A DNA stretch of 64,000 nucleotides. Origin: an uncultured Eubacteriales bacterium (GTDB lineage Bacteria > Bacillota > Clostridia > Christensenellales > CAG-917). The stretch is from positions 62,001 to 126,000 of the forward strand of contig URAF01000001.1 in NCBI GenBank assembly GCA_900545885.1, in the 5' to 3' direction. Shown here piece after piece: positions 17,184 through 25,232 of the stretch. A program made the position numbers and the translations under genes. The notes below the pieces were generated by a model. The model saw nothing but the letters and a program-made list of their open reading frames with translations, did not search any database and was not told the DNA's origin. Positions within the stretch are counted from its first letter, which is position 1. Every line of letters begins with the position of its first letter.

Positions 17184-17500
17184 ACCCGAATTATAAAGCC
17201 AAACGCATGAAAAGTAAAGAAAGCCGCACTGAAAAAACGCAAGTTGCGGCGTGAATTTTATTCACGTCGCGGCGCAAGCTACGTGACACTCGGCATCACG
17301 TTTGTGTTGCGTTGTTGATTTTCCCCATCATCGCATAGGAAATTGTGTCAAAGTTCCCTTATCGTTCCCGCATAAAGATTCTGCCGTAAAGCTCCTGTCA
17401 CAAAGTTTCCGCAAGACATTTGCTTTTCCGATAACCACTGTGCAATTATTTGCTCTGACCCTGCCTAAAATCGCAAACAAAACGCAAAACGACAAGAAAA
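17184..17500. other. Intergenic stretch upstream of rarA
   Basis: No convincing gene in 317 bp. A terminator for the preceding orphan gene lies near 17230-17272. The rest is A/T-rich with scattered stop codons on both strands, and no clear promoter for rarA was assigned. Confidence 0.5.
17230..17272 (-). terminator. Probable terminator between the orphan gene and rarA
   Basis: On the minus strand an 11-bp stem (GCGACGTGAAT / ATTCACGCCGC, one mismatch) encloses AAA. A run of six T follows about 9 nt later, after CAACTTGCG. Confidence 0.55.
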
Positions 17501-18931
17501 CTATTTTTCGAAAGGCTTTCGGATTTTTATATCCAGCGGTACGTCGCCCAGTTTAACGTCGGGAATACCTTTGAAAACCGTTCCGTTTACACTCAATTCT
17601 TCGTCGCCGTTTTCAATCGTGACGGTATGAACGACACCGTTGTGTTGAAGTTGCAGGATTGCCGAAAGTATTTCGGGCGGAAAGTTCGGCTTTATTGAAA
17701 GTTTGTCGTCGTTCACCGAAAAATCGAAATTTGTGCCTATTATTCTCATTTTAGGCATAAAACTACTCTTGATTTTTACATTTTTGAGAATACTTGACTT
17801 TGCGTCTGCACTGCCGAATATCATTTGCATATAGGCTGTCGAAGAAAGGGCGCGTGCAAGTGTAAGTATGTTGCCGTCGAAATTGCATACTGCAAGCGTT
17901 TTGGCGCCAATACGCGCTCTTTTCAGTTTTACGGGAGGGATTTTGCCGTAATCCGAATAGTTGAGCAAACGTACCGCATAAGCCGTTTCGTCTAGGTTCT
18001 CTTTTTCGCTCTGTCGGCTCAGTTCTTCTAAAAAGGCTTTTCTGCATTCGGGAGTCGATTTTTCGTAGGTCTCGAACACGGATACGATTTTGAGCGGTTC
18101 GTAGTAAGCCGTAAAGTCGAAAAGTCTGACGTTGTCCAAAGAGTCGAGAACGTTGCTTAGCGCAAAAATGGTATCGTCCGCAAGTGCGTCGAACCTGACG
18201 TCGAACTGCTCTGTCGAATATCCGAGTTCGGCGGCGCAGAATTTTGAGAAAACGAAATTCTTTTTCAGTCGTCTGAAATCGGAGTCGTTTTTGAACGTGT
18301 GCGGCTTCTTTGCTATGCGTACGGCGGCTTTTCTAATTTTGTCGAGTGTGCAAACGCGAGCGCAAAGCAAGCCGAGCTTTTTGTAAAGCACGAGCGTAAA
18401 GGCATCTTCAAGGTTCATTATTTCGGGAAAAGTAAGCGTGCGCGTTGCGTTGACCGCGTTCAACATAATTTCCGTTCTGTCCCTGCAAAAGATGTATCGC
18501 GAGCGGTTGAGCACTTCTTCGGCAAGTACGACTACCCTCGTTCTGCCGTTTACGGACGGCAGGGATTGCAGTGCCGAATAATCTTTTTTGCCGAGTTCTT
18601 CAAGCTCCTTCTTTTTGTCTGCCAGATTGAGTGCAAACCGCCTGAATAACTCCGTGTCGTCGTCTTTTGATATTTTTCTTGTCGCCTTGTTTATCTGTTT
18701 TTTGAAATACGCGGTAGTTTCGGCACTTCCGCCTTTTTGCGGCGCGGGAAGTCCGTTTGCAAATTCTTCGGCAAACGCAGAATATGTCTCTTCGTCCATT
18801 GGACAATCGAATTTCTCTCGGACGGGAGGCTTGACGCTCAGTAAAATTATGACAAAAATCGCGGTTACGCTTGCCGCTATTGCATATTCCATACGGCGAT
18901 TATTGTCAAAACCGCAGGTTTTATTCCGCAT
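17501..18931 (-). CDS. Orphan membrane-anchored protein of unknown function
   Basis: A 476-residue protein that I do not firmly recognise. Residues about 15-33 form one transmembrane anchor (YAIAASVTAIFVIILLSV), so the rest is probably extracytoplasmic or a single-pass domain. About 90-200 is helical and resembles, loosely, the helical module ahead of the glycosyltransferase in cyclic beta-1,2-glucan synthases (RTRVVVLAEEVL..., then LTFPEIMNLEDAFTLVL, like their LT-x-x-E-L-W-A-L motif). No catalytic motif of that enzyme follows. The C-terminal 100 residues look beta-rich. The start is uncertain (18931, or 18892 at MEYAIA), since neither has a good Shine-Dalgarno site. Confidence 0.7.
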   Translation of the reverse strand: MRNKTCGFDNNRRMEYAIAASVTAIFVIILLSVKPPVREKFDCPMDEETYSAFAEEFANGLPAPQKGGSAETTAYFKKQINKATRKISKDDDTELFRRFALNLADKKKELEELGKKDYSALQSLPSVNGRTRVVVLAEEVLNRSRYIFCRDRTEIMLNAVNATRTLTFPEIMNLEDAFTLVLYKKLGLLCARVCTLDKIRKAAVRIAKKPHTFKNDSDFRRLKKNFVFSKFCAAELGYSTEQFDVRFDALADDTIFALSNVLDSLDNVRLFDFTAYYEPLKIVSVFETYEKSTPECRKAFLEELSRQSEKENLDETAYAVRLLNYSDYGKIPPVKLKRARIGAKTLAVCNFDGNILTLARALSSTAYMQMIFGSADAKSSILKNVKIKSSFMPKMRIIGTNFDFSVNDDKLSIKPNFPPEILSAILQLQHNGVVHTVTIENGDEELSVNGTVFKGIPDVKLGDVPLDIKIRKPFEK

Positions 18932-19014
18932 TTAGCGTGTTTTTACCGTGTTCGGACAATTTGTTTGTGCTAATCGGCTACCCTGCTTTTTTCTTTGACA
19001 AACGAGTCTTTTGC

Positions 19015-19043
19015 TTGATTTTTCGGTCGGATTGTGATTTAAT
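19015..19043 (+). promoter_or_regulatory. Promoter of rnpB
   Basis: TTGATT, 17-bp spacer, TTTAAT. It ends a few bases before the first helix of RNase P RNA, which fits a start of transcription near 19047-19050. Confidence 0.65.
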
Positions 19044-19047
19044 TGCT

Positions 19048-19368
19048 GTGCGAGATAGCCGGATGGCCGCACGGAAACGTGAGGAAAGTCCGAGCACCAC
19101 AGGGCAAGGGTGCAGGCTAACTACCTGTGAAGGCGACTTCAAGGACAGTGCAACAGAAAAATACCGCCCGTATGGGTAAGGATGGAAAGGCGAGGTAAGA
19201 GCTCACCCGCAAATCGGCGACGAGGCGCGATGTAAACCCCACCCGGTGCAAGAAAGGAGCGTGAAATGCTGCCCGCAAGCTCCGATTTCGCTCGAACCGT
19301 AAGGCAACTTGCGGTCTAGATAGATGGCCATTCAAGACAGAACTCGGCTTACAGACTATCCTCGCAAC
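19048..19368 (+). ncRNA. rnpB: RNase P RNA (bacterial A type)
   Basis: The conserved core blocks are all visible in order: GAGGAAAGTCCGAGC near 19080, GGGTGCAGGCTAACTACCTG near 19108, GGTAAGAGCTCACC near 19195, GGCAACTTGCGGTCTAGAT near 19303, and ACAGAACTCGGCTTACAGAC near 19336. The P1 helix closes TGCGAGATAG at the 5' end with CTATCCTCGCA at the 3' end. The internal layout is the ancestral A type, not the Bacillus B type. It is the catalytic subunit that trims tRNA 5' ends. It is transcribed opposite to its neighbours. Confidence 0.97.
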
Positions 19369-19373
19369 ATAAG

Positions 19374-19405
19374 AAAAGGACGCGCACGAGCGTCCTTTTC
19401 TTTAT
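19374..19405 (+). terminator. Terminator of rnpB
   Basis: AAAAGGACGC and GCGTCCTTTT form a perfect 10-bp stem around GCACGA, followed by CTTTA. It starts 6 nt after the RNase P RNA 3' end. Confidence 0.92.
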
Positions 19406-19530
19406 GCTGTCATTATAATTTTTATCCGTTATAGTTATTTTTCGCTTTGCATTTTCAACGCGAAGACGAAAGTTTTGTCAAAATTGAGTTGTGATTTCTA
19501 CGGTTCAGTAACGATGTTTTGATACTGGAT

Positions 19531-21222
19531 TTATGCAAGCGATTTCTTGTAGTTTTCCGCCCAAAGTTTCATTTCCTTTGCGTGCGGTACCGCGTGCGAC
19601 GAATAGTCTTTGCCGCCGATAAGTCGCGCGATTTCCTCCGTGTCGTCTTCAAGCAACGTAAGGTGCGTATGGGTTTTGCCGTCCGATACGCTCTTTTCAA
19701 TCAGGAAATGGTTGTCCGCCATTGCGGCAAGCCCCGGCATATGCGTTACGGCAATAACCTGACGGTTGCGGGATATGTTGCACATTTTCTCTGCGACAAC
19801 CGCCGCGATATGTCCGGAAATACCCGTGTCGATTTCGTCGAATACCATTGTGCCGATGCTGTCTATGCCTGCAACGATGTTTTTGAGTGCAAGCATAAAA
19901 CGCGACATTTCGCCGCCGGATATGATTTTGGCAAGCGGTTTGAGAGGTTCGCCGACGTTGGGAGAAATGAGAAACTCAACGCTGTCGCCGCCGTTTTCGC
20001 CGACTTCGTCCGCCGAATAATCGCTTTTGATTTCGACCTTGAACGTAGTGCCGCCCATACCGAGGTCTTTGAGCTCGCGTGTTATCGCGGTTTCGAACTG
20101 CTCTGCGGTCTTTGTGCGGAGTTTTCCGAGTTTTTCCGCGGCGTCGGACAACGCTTTGCCTTTATGTTCGATTTCTTTTTCGAGTTGGGCGACTCGCTCA
20201 GTCGCATTTTCGAGTGCGTCCGCTTCTTCTACCACCTGTTCGTAGAAGCTCATTACTTTTTCGTAACTTCCGCCGTATTTGCGGTTGATATTGCGGACAA
20301 GTTCAAGACGTTCTTCGACTGCGTCCGCGCTTTTTGCATCAAAGTCGAGTTCGCGTACCATATCGGCGACTGTTTCGGCAATGTCGCTTATTTCGTATTT
20401 AGCACTGTTAAGACGCTCTCCGAGTTCGGAAATTCTGTCGTCGTATGTGGCAACGCTGTTGAGGTTTGCCGCCGCGGATTTTAGGCTTCCCGTCACGGAA
20501 TTTCCGTCATAACCGTCAAGTATATTTCGGGCTTCCGAAAGCGCGGAAAGGATTTTTTCCATATTGCGTATGCGTTTGCGCTTGTCGAGAAGTTCGTCCT
20601 CTTCGCCTTCTTTTATGTCCGCACGTTTGATTTCGTCAATCTGAAAACGTAAAACGTCGAGTTTGCGTTCGCGTTCGCTCTCGTTTCCGAAACGCTCGAA
20701 CTCGTTTTTCAGCGCAACGTATTCCGAATGAAGGTTTTTCACTTCGGCTTTTCGTTTTGCGACTTCGTCGCCGCCCATTCCGTCAAGCATTCCGATGTGG
20801 TTTGCAACTTTCATCAGCGACTGATGTTCGTGCTGTCCGTGAATGTCGACAAGCAGTTCCGTAAGTCCTTTGAGCATCGAAAGCGTACAGACTTTGCCGT
20901 TTATACGGCATTCGTTTTTGCCGTCGGTTGTCATTTTGCGGCGAATAATGAGAATTTCTTCGGGGTCTATGCCCGCGTCGTCAAGATAACGTTGTACGGA
21001 AGGAGTGAGATAATCGCCGAAAACGGCTTCTACGGACGCGGAGTCCGTGCCGTAACGTATGAGAGATTTGTCGGCGCGTTCGCCGAGAACAAAATTGAGC
21101 GAGTCGATAATTATGGATTTGCCTGCGCCCGTTTCGCCGCTCAGAATGTTGAGACCGCGACCCAAATGCAATTCGGTTTGCTCAATCAGGGCTATGTTAC
21201 GGACGGTCAGAGTTTCAATCAT
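19531..21222 (-). CDS. recN: DNA repair protein RecN
   Basis: A 563-residue SMC-like ATPase for double-strand break repair. The N-terminal MIETLTVRNIALIEQTELHLGRGLNI leads into Walker A LSGETGAGKSIIIDSL. Long coiled-coil arms span about 160-360. The C-terminal half has the signature KIISGGEMSRFMLALK, Walker B GTMVFDEIDTGISG and AVTHMPGLAAMADNH. The length is normal. The ATG overlaps the argR stop (TAATG), so recN is coupled to argR. Confidence 0.98.
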   Translation of the reverse strand: MIETLTVRNIALIEQTELHLGRGLNILSGETGAGKSIIIDSLNFVLGERADKSLIRYGTDSASVEAVFGDYLTPSVQRYLDDAGIDPEEILIIRRKMTTDGKNECRINGKVCTLSMLKGLTELLVDIHGQHEHQSLMKVANHIGMLDGMGGDEVAKRKAEVKNLHSEYVALKNEFERFGNESERERKLDVLRFQIDEIKRADIKEGEEDELLDKRKRIRNMEKILSALSEARNILDGYDGNSVTGSLKSAAANLNSVATYDDRISELGERLNSAKYEISDIAETVADMVRELDFDAKSADAVEERLELVRNINRKYGGSYEKVMSFYEQVVEEADALENATERVAQLEKEIEHKGKALSDAAEKLGKLRTKTAEQFETAITRELKDLGMGGTTFKVEIKSDYSADEVGENGGDSVEFLISPNVGEPLKPLAKIISGGEMSRFMLALKNIVAGIDSIGTMVFDEIDTGISGHIAAVVAEKMCNISRNRQVIAVTHMPGLAAMADNHFLIEKSVSDGKTHTHLTLLEDDTEEIARLIGGKDYSSHAVPHAKEMKLWAENYKKSLA

Positions 21223-21674
21223 TATTGAAGTATGTCCTCCAACTTTTCGGCAACGTAAGACGCGTTTTCGATTCTGTCAACCGCGATGAAAATTGTGTTG
21301 TCGCCAGCGATAACGCCGAGTATGCAATCGAGGTTCATTCTGTCGATTGTTTCCGCAGCGGCGTTTGCGGCACCCGTCTCCGTCTTTACGACGACGAGAT
21401 TTTCCGCTGTGCGTATGGACAGAACAGTGTTCCTGAATATGCTGAGAAAACGCTCGGAAGTGTTGTCTTTTGGCTGTTGCGCGGCGTATTTGTATTTTTT
21501 GCCGTCGGAAGCCATGGTTTTGATTATTCCCATGTCTTTGATGTCGCGCGACACCGTGGCTTGCGTAACGTTAAAACCTTCGTCGCGCAGCCTTGCAACG
21601 AGTTCTTCTTGCGTGTCGATATTGTTTTTGGCAATCAGTTCGAGGATTTTAAGCTGACGAGCTTCTCTTCCCAT
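21222..21674 (-). CDS. argR: Arginine repressor ArgR/AhrC
   Basis: A 150-residue hexameric repressor. The winged-helix DNA-binding half carries KILELIAKNNIDTQEELVARLRDEGFNVTQATVSRDIKDMGI. The C-terminal oligomerisation and arginine-binding half ends with NLDCILGVIAGDNTIFIAVD, where GDDT of the family reads GDNT here. It lies between nadK and recN in the standard order. It represses arginine synthesis genes when arginine is high. Confidence 0.96.
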   Translation of the reverse strand: MGREARQLKILELIAKNNIDTQEELVARLRDEGFNVTQATVSRDIKDMGIIKTMASDGKKYKYAAQQPKDNTSERFLSIFRNTVLSIRTAENLVVVKTETGAANAAAETIDRMNLDCILGVIAGDNTIFIAVDRIENASYVAEKLEDILQ

Positions 21675-21687
21675 TAGCGGTACTCCT

Positions 21688-22485
21688 TCAAGGGGTTGTG
21701 CCCCATCTGTTCATTTTATCCAAAAGTTTTTCGTAGAAATTGTGTCCGTCGGTCACGATAAACGGCGCAAGCAGAGGCGATTTTGAAATCATAACCACGG
21801 AATTTCCGCCGAGGTCGGCTGTTTTGTTGCCGTCCGTCACGAGAACTGCGTTTTCGGAGGCGGAAAGTTCAAGTCTGATTTCGGAATTGCCGCCGACGAC
21901 CAAAGGTCTTGAATGCAGCGTATGCGGACAAACGGGATTGACGACTATCGCGTCGAGTTCGGGTGCCATAACGGGACCGCCTGCGGAAAGTGAGTACGCC
22001 GTCGACCCCGTAGGGGTCGCAACAATTACGCCGTCGCTGCGGTAAGAATCGACAAAAGAGCCGTCGACAAAAAGTTTAACCGTGACGGGACGCGTATCTG
22101 CACTTTTCAGAACAAAATCGTTCAGAGCAAGGAAATTGCCTTTTGCGGACTTGCAACCGAGAAGCATTCTTTTGCGCACTTCGCCGTTAAGTAAAGCGTC
22201 TGCAACGCGTTCGGGGTCGGCTTCGGACTCAAATCCTGTGAGAAAACCGAGGTTGCCGAGATTTACGCCTACAAGCGGAACACCAACGCGTGCACATTTG
22301 ACTGCCGCGTCAAGCATTGTTCCGTCGCCGCCGAAAACAAGCAAACGTTCGCAGTCGGAAGGAATATCGCCGCCTGCGGGAACTTCAACAATGTCAAAAT
22401 CGCCGCAGGATTTAAGGGCGGCGAGCAATTTTGCGCGAGCGGGATTATCCCATAAAACGGGTTTTGTAAGAATTGCTATTTTCAT
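21688..22485 (-). CDS. nadK: NAD kinase
   Basis: A 265-residue NAD kinase making NADP. Motifs are LLVFGGDGTMLDAAVKC (GGDG loop), GVNLGNLGFLTG, YRSDGVIVATPTGSTAYSLSAGGP, and the late NPVCPHTLHSRPLVV. ATG 22485 was preferred to an upstream extension because the family begins MKIAIL-like here and the upstream part is A/T-rich and unlike coding sequence. Shine-Dalgarno is weak. The gene lies in the tlyA-nadK-argR-recN cluster. Confidence 0.97.
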   Translation of the reverse strand: MKIAILTKPVLWDNPARAKLLAALKSCGDFDIVEVPAGGDIPSDCERLLVFGGDGTMLDAAVKCARVGVPLVGVNLGNLGFLTGFESEADPERVADALLNGEVRKRMLLGCKSAKGNFLALNDFVLKSADTRPVTVKLFVDGSFVDSYRSDGVIVATPTGSTAYSLSAGGPVMAPELDAIVVNPVCPHTLHSRPLVVGGNSEIRLELSASENAVLVTDGNKTADLGGNSVVMISKSPLLAPFIVTDGHNFYEKLLDKMNRWGTTP

Positions 22486-22655
22486 AATCCGAATCCGATT
22501 GCAACCATTATACAATGCACTGCCGAGGATTTCAAGCGAAATGACGAAATAATATTCAAAAAATTTTGCATTCAAACGCAAAATTGTGAATAAATATGCA
22601 AAAAGTCGCATATAAGCGGCACAATACGGTATATTATACACAAATTCTCACAAAA

Positions 22656-23369
22656 TCAATCTGGTTTTCGCAAAAGCAAAAGATATTCGACGTTCTTGTC
22701 TTCGTAGAAAACGGGCGATACGGCGAACCCTTCGATTGTAAATCCGTTGTCCGACGCATAGCCACGGACTGCGGCGACTGCTTTTTCTCTGTCGCGCTCT
22801 GATGTGACTATACCTTTTTTGTTGAGCGCTGACTTGTCGAGTTCGAATTGCGGTTTGACAAGAACAACTGCTCTGCCGCCATTTTTAAGTGCTGAAAACA
22901 GCGTGGGCAGAATGTATCGCAGCGATATAAAACTGACGTCCGAACAAGCGAAATCGAATTTTTCTTCGAGAACGAGGTTGCGAGCATTGGCTTTCAGAAA
23001 CTCCACGCGCGGGTCGGCAAGAATGTTTTCGGGAAGTGCGCAATCCGCAACGTCCACTGCAAGCACTCTTTTTGCGCCGTGGCGCAGAAGACAGTCCGTA
23101 AAACCGCCGTTCGAGCAACCGACGTCTATGCAGTCGAGCCCGTCGAGGTTGAGAGAAAACTTGTTTATCGCTTCCAACAGCTTGTAAGCCCCTTGCGAAG
23201 CGTAATTTTCGTCGGAAAGTATCTGCACGTCGTCGCCATCGTTTACGTCAAAAGACGTTTTGACAACCTTATTCCCGTTGACCTGCACAAGCCCCTTTTT
23301 AATGAGGTTTTCGGCGTAAGTTCTCGACCGCAAGTTGAACTTTTCCTGCAAATACTTGTCAATTCGCAT
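22656..23369 (-). CDS. tlyA: TlyA family rRNA 2'-O-methyltransferase
   Basis: A 237-residue protein with an N-terminal S4 RNA-binding domain (MRIDKYLQEKFNLRSRTYAENLIKKGLVQVNG) and an FtsJ-type Rossmann methyltransferase: CIDVGCSNGGFTDCLLRHGA (DxGxSxGGFTDxLL motif), DVADC, CSDVSFISL and VVLVKPQFE. It methylates cytidine 2'-O positions in rRNA and in mycobacteria underlies capreomycin sensitivity. Its start overlaps the end of the OapA-like gene by 11 nt, which places it in the same transcript as the upstream large RNA. Confidence 0.96.
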   Translation of the reverse strand: MRIDKYLQEKFNLRSRTYAENLIKKGLVQVNGNKVVKTSFDVNDGDDVQILSDENYASQGAYKLLEAINKFSLNLDGLDCIDVGCSNGGFTDCLLRHGAKRVLAVDVADCALPENILADPRVEFLKANARNLVLEEKFDFACSDVSFISLRYILPTLFSALKNGGRAVVLVKPQFELDKSALNKKGIVTSERDREKAVAAVRGYASDNGFTIEGFAVSPVFYEDKNVEYLLLLRKPD

Positions 23370-24387
23370 TGTTCTGCTCCGACGGTTGATTGTTTTCGCC
23401 GAGTTTTTCTGTCGTTATGGAACTTGGTTCTTTGCCGCTTTGCTCGGTTTCGCGATTGGTAACAAGGGTTTCGTCGTTGCAAACGGAATTTTCCGAAACG
23501 GTGTTTGTTTTTGCGGATTTTGTTTTGCTTTCCGCAGTAACGCTTGCGGGTTTTGCGCTGACGTTCTTTTTTTGTTTGGACGAACGTTTTTCGTTTGTAG
23601 CGTGTACCGCTTTATCATCGGATTTTGCGCTGTCGGAGTGCTTTGAACCGTGATTGTCGGCGGCAAGTTCCGCGTTTTCGTACTTTTTCTTTTTCTCGGC
23701 TTGTTTCTTTTTGCGCTTGCGCTCCTCGGGATGGAAAACGCCGATTATACGCGCAACGAACATGACAAACTCTTTCGAGTTGCTGATTGCAATGTTTTTG
23801 AGGAAGGCTTTGCCGCCGATTGTAAGTGCGGAAATTACGCTGGACATCGCGATAGTGAGCCATCTTTGCCAGCTTTCGTCCAGAATGGTGACGAGTTTGA
23901 CGACTATTGCGGCGCCGCACGCACCCGAAATGATGCCGAAAATGTCGCCGATTACGTCGTTGCAGACGTTGGCAACCTTTTCGTTGTTTTTGACAAGCCA
24001 CATTGCTGTTTTTGCGCCGTACACTTTTTTCGACGCCATAGAGACTATGGGGGTGATATCGCACGATGTTACGGCTACGCCTATGCCGTCAAAGAGTATG
24101 CTTGCAGTAATCAGAAACAGCAAAAGTATTACGGTGACGATAATGTTGTCGGCGGAAGACGTAATTTCGGTGAGAAAACTTATGAAAGCGGACAAAAACA
24201 GCGTAACAACCGTGATTTTGACTGCCCACAGGTTACGTTTTTTTCTGGGTTTCTTTTTTTCTTTGCCGTCCTTCTGCTCTGAATTGCCGTCCGCGGTTTT
24301 GTCGCGAGAAACGGCGTCCGAAACATCCGCCGCGTCAGTTCGGCGTGAGGATATGGAATCTTTGTCGTGGGAAACGTTGTCGCTCAA
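23359..24387 (-). CDS. oapA: OapA-like DUF21 membrane protein with long charged tails (OLE-associated)
   Basis: A 342-residue protein starting at TTG 24387, with GGAG 7 nt upstream. Residues 1-51 are charged and basic at the end (GKEKKKPRKKR). Four hydrophobic segments lie near 53-76, 82-107, 143-168 and 176-195. Between and inside them runs a DUF21/CNNM-like pattern (ILFDGIGVAVTSCDITPIVS, then VCNDVIGDIFGIISGACGA). Residues 215-342 form a Lys/Ser/Glu-rich tail. OapA, the membrane partner of OLE RNA, is described as a small DUF21-related protein of about 20 kDa encoded next to the RNA. The gene here follows a large structured RNA at once and precedes tlyA. The extra tails are unusual. Assignment rests on context, topology and motif, not on a search. 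Confidence 0.75.
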   Translation of the reverse strand: MSDNVSHDKDSISSRRTDAADVSDAVSRDKTADGNSEQKDGKEKKKPRKKRNLWAVKITVVTLFLSAFISFLTEITSSADNIIVTVILLLFLITASILFDGIGVAVTSCDITPIVSMASKKVYGAKTAMWLVKNNEKVANVCNDVIGDIFGIISGACGAAIVVKLVTILDESWQRWLTIAMSSVISALTIGGKAFLKNIAISNSKEFVMFVARIIGVFHPEERKRKKKQAEKKKKYENAELAADNHGSKHSDSAKSDDKAVHATNEKRSSKQKKNVSAKPASVTAESKTKSAKTNTVSENSVCNDETLVTNRETEQSGKEPSSITTEKLGENNQPSEQNNAN

Positions 24388-24401
24388 CTTGTTCTCCGTA
24401 T

Positions 24402-24426
24402 GGATACGCTCCCGAAGGGAGCGGAA
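24402..24426 (-). promoter_or_regulatory. Hairpin between the large RNA and oapA
   Basis: CGCTCCC and GGGAGCG pair around TTC just before the oapA Shine-Dalgarno site. No T-run follows, so read-through from the RNA into oapA is likely. It may be a processing or boundary hairpin. Confidence 0.5.
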
Positions 24427-24436
24427 TTTCGGTGTT

Positions 24437-25020
24437 TATGCTGGCGACAGCCTGAGTAAACCTTGCGCCTTCAGGTTCGGTAGGCTTTCCCCCTGCGGAA
24501 ACTCGTCGTCGCCGACCGAGACGTTTCCGATTACTCCGCAAGATGCACGGTTTCCCGATGCATAACCGAATCGCCACTTAGAGCACACTATAATCCCCAA
24601 GCTGCCTACGAGAACAGTCTAGAAGATTTCCTTTGCAGTTTCCGTCCGCCCTAATCCTTTTTTGCAGACAACATTTCGAGAGGCAATCGGGAGAATCGGT
24701 TGGCCAACCGACAACCCCGTAGTTCCTCTGTCCCTGAAAATCCACTCAAGGCAGGCTACTCTGCACACAGCTTATTATCACCGCATAGCAGGTTTCACCC
24801 CGTTCAGTAGGACGCAGGTCCAACCGAGACGGGTCTCCGCGACAAACGGGTCGAGTTTCGTATGCCGTTACGAAGCGCCCGAAAGTCTTAACTCCCAGCA
24901 ACAGCCCCGGTTTGGGCAACCAAAGCCATCACCAGAAACTTCATCGATATGCCCTTTAGCGATATTTTACCCCCGCCTTCGGGTCGGCGAAAACTGACTA
25001 GAATACTGCGCCAGCATATA
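24437..25020 (-). ncRNA. ole: OLE-like RNA (ornate large extremophilic RNA), about 580 nt
   Basis: This stretch has no plausible gene, is GC-richer than the promoter before it, and is dense in short complementary blocks. Its ends form a perfect 10-bp long-range helix: TATGCTGGCG at 25018-25009 pairs with CGCCAGCATA at 24446-24437. A near-consensus promoter lies directly upstream, and an OapA-like DUF21 gene directly downstream, followed by tlyA-nadK-argR-recN. OLE RNAs are about 600 nt, highly structured, encoded beside oapA in Firmicutes, and form a membrane RNP linked to alcohol, Mg2+ and energy stress. Size, context and end helix fit. A covariance search with the Rfam OLE model would decide. 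Confidence 0.78.
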
Positions 25021-25028
25021 ATACAATT

Positions 25029-25056
25029 ATTATACGCAAAAATATGAAAATGTCAA
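25029..25056 (-). promoter_or_regulatory. Near-consensus sigma-A promoter of the OLE-like RNA
   Basis: TTGACA, 16-bp A/T-rich spacer, TATAAT on the minus strand, among the best matches in the window. The predicted start near 25020 coincides with the first bases of the end-closing helix. This argues for an abundant independent transcript rather than a recG 3' UTR. Confidence 0.9.
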
Positions 25057-25232
25057 CGGAGTTGCGCGGAAGTCGGCGCCGAAAAGGGTGCGAAAAAGCG
25101 CGATTGTATCGAAAAAAGGCACGCAGAGAGATGCTCGGACTGATTCAAGGGATATAGGTTTCAGTGCGCAACCGAATACAAATCGCAAGCAAACTAAAAG
25201 GAAAACGCGAAAATGCGAAATGCAGAAAAAAG

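Noticed and set aside
19117..19335. Minus-strand frame of 72 codons across rnpB
   Set aside because: It lies wholly inside RNase P RNA.
24335..24997. Short open frames inside the OLE-like RNA on both strands
   Set aside because: Arg/Pro/Ser-rich, no motifs and no Shine-Dalgarno sites; the structured-RNA reading explains the region better.
24437..25020. tmRNA, group II intron or 6S RNA as the identity of the large RNA
   Set aside because: There is no tRNA-like end or tag frame for tmRNA, no domain V signature for a group II intron, and it is far too long for 6S RNA; context fits OLE.
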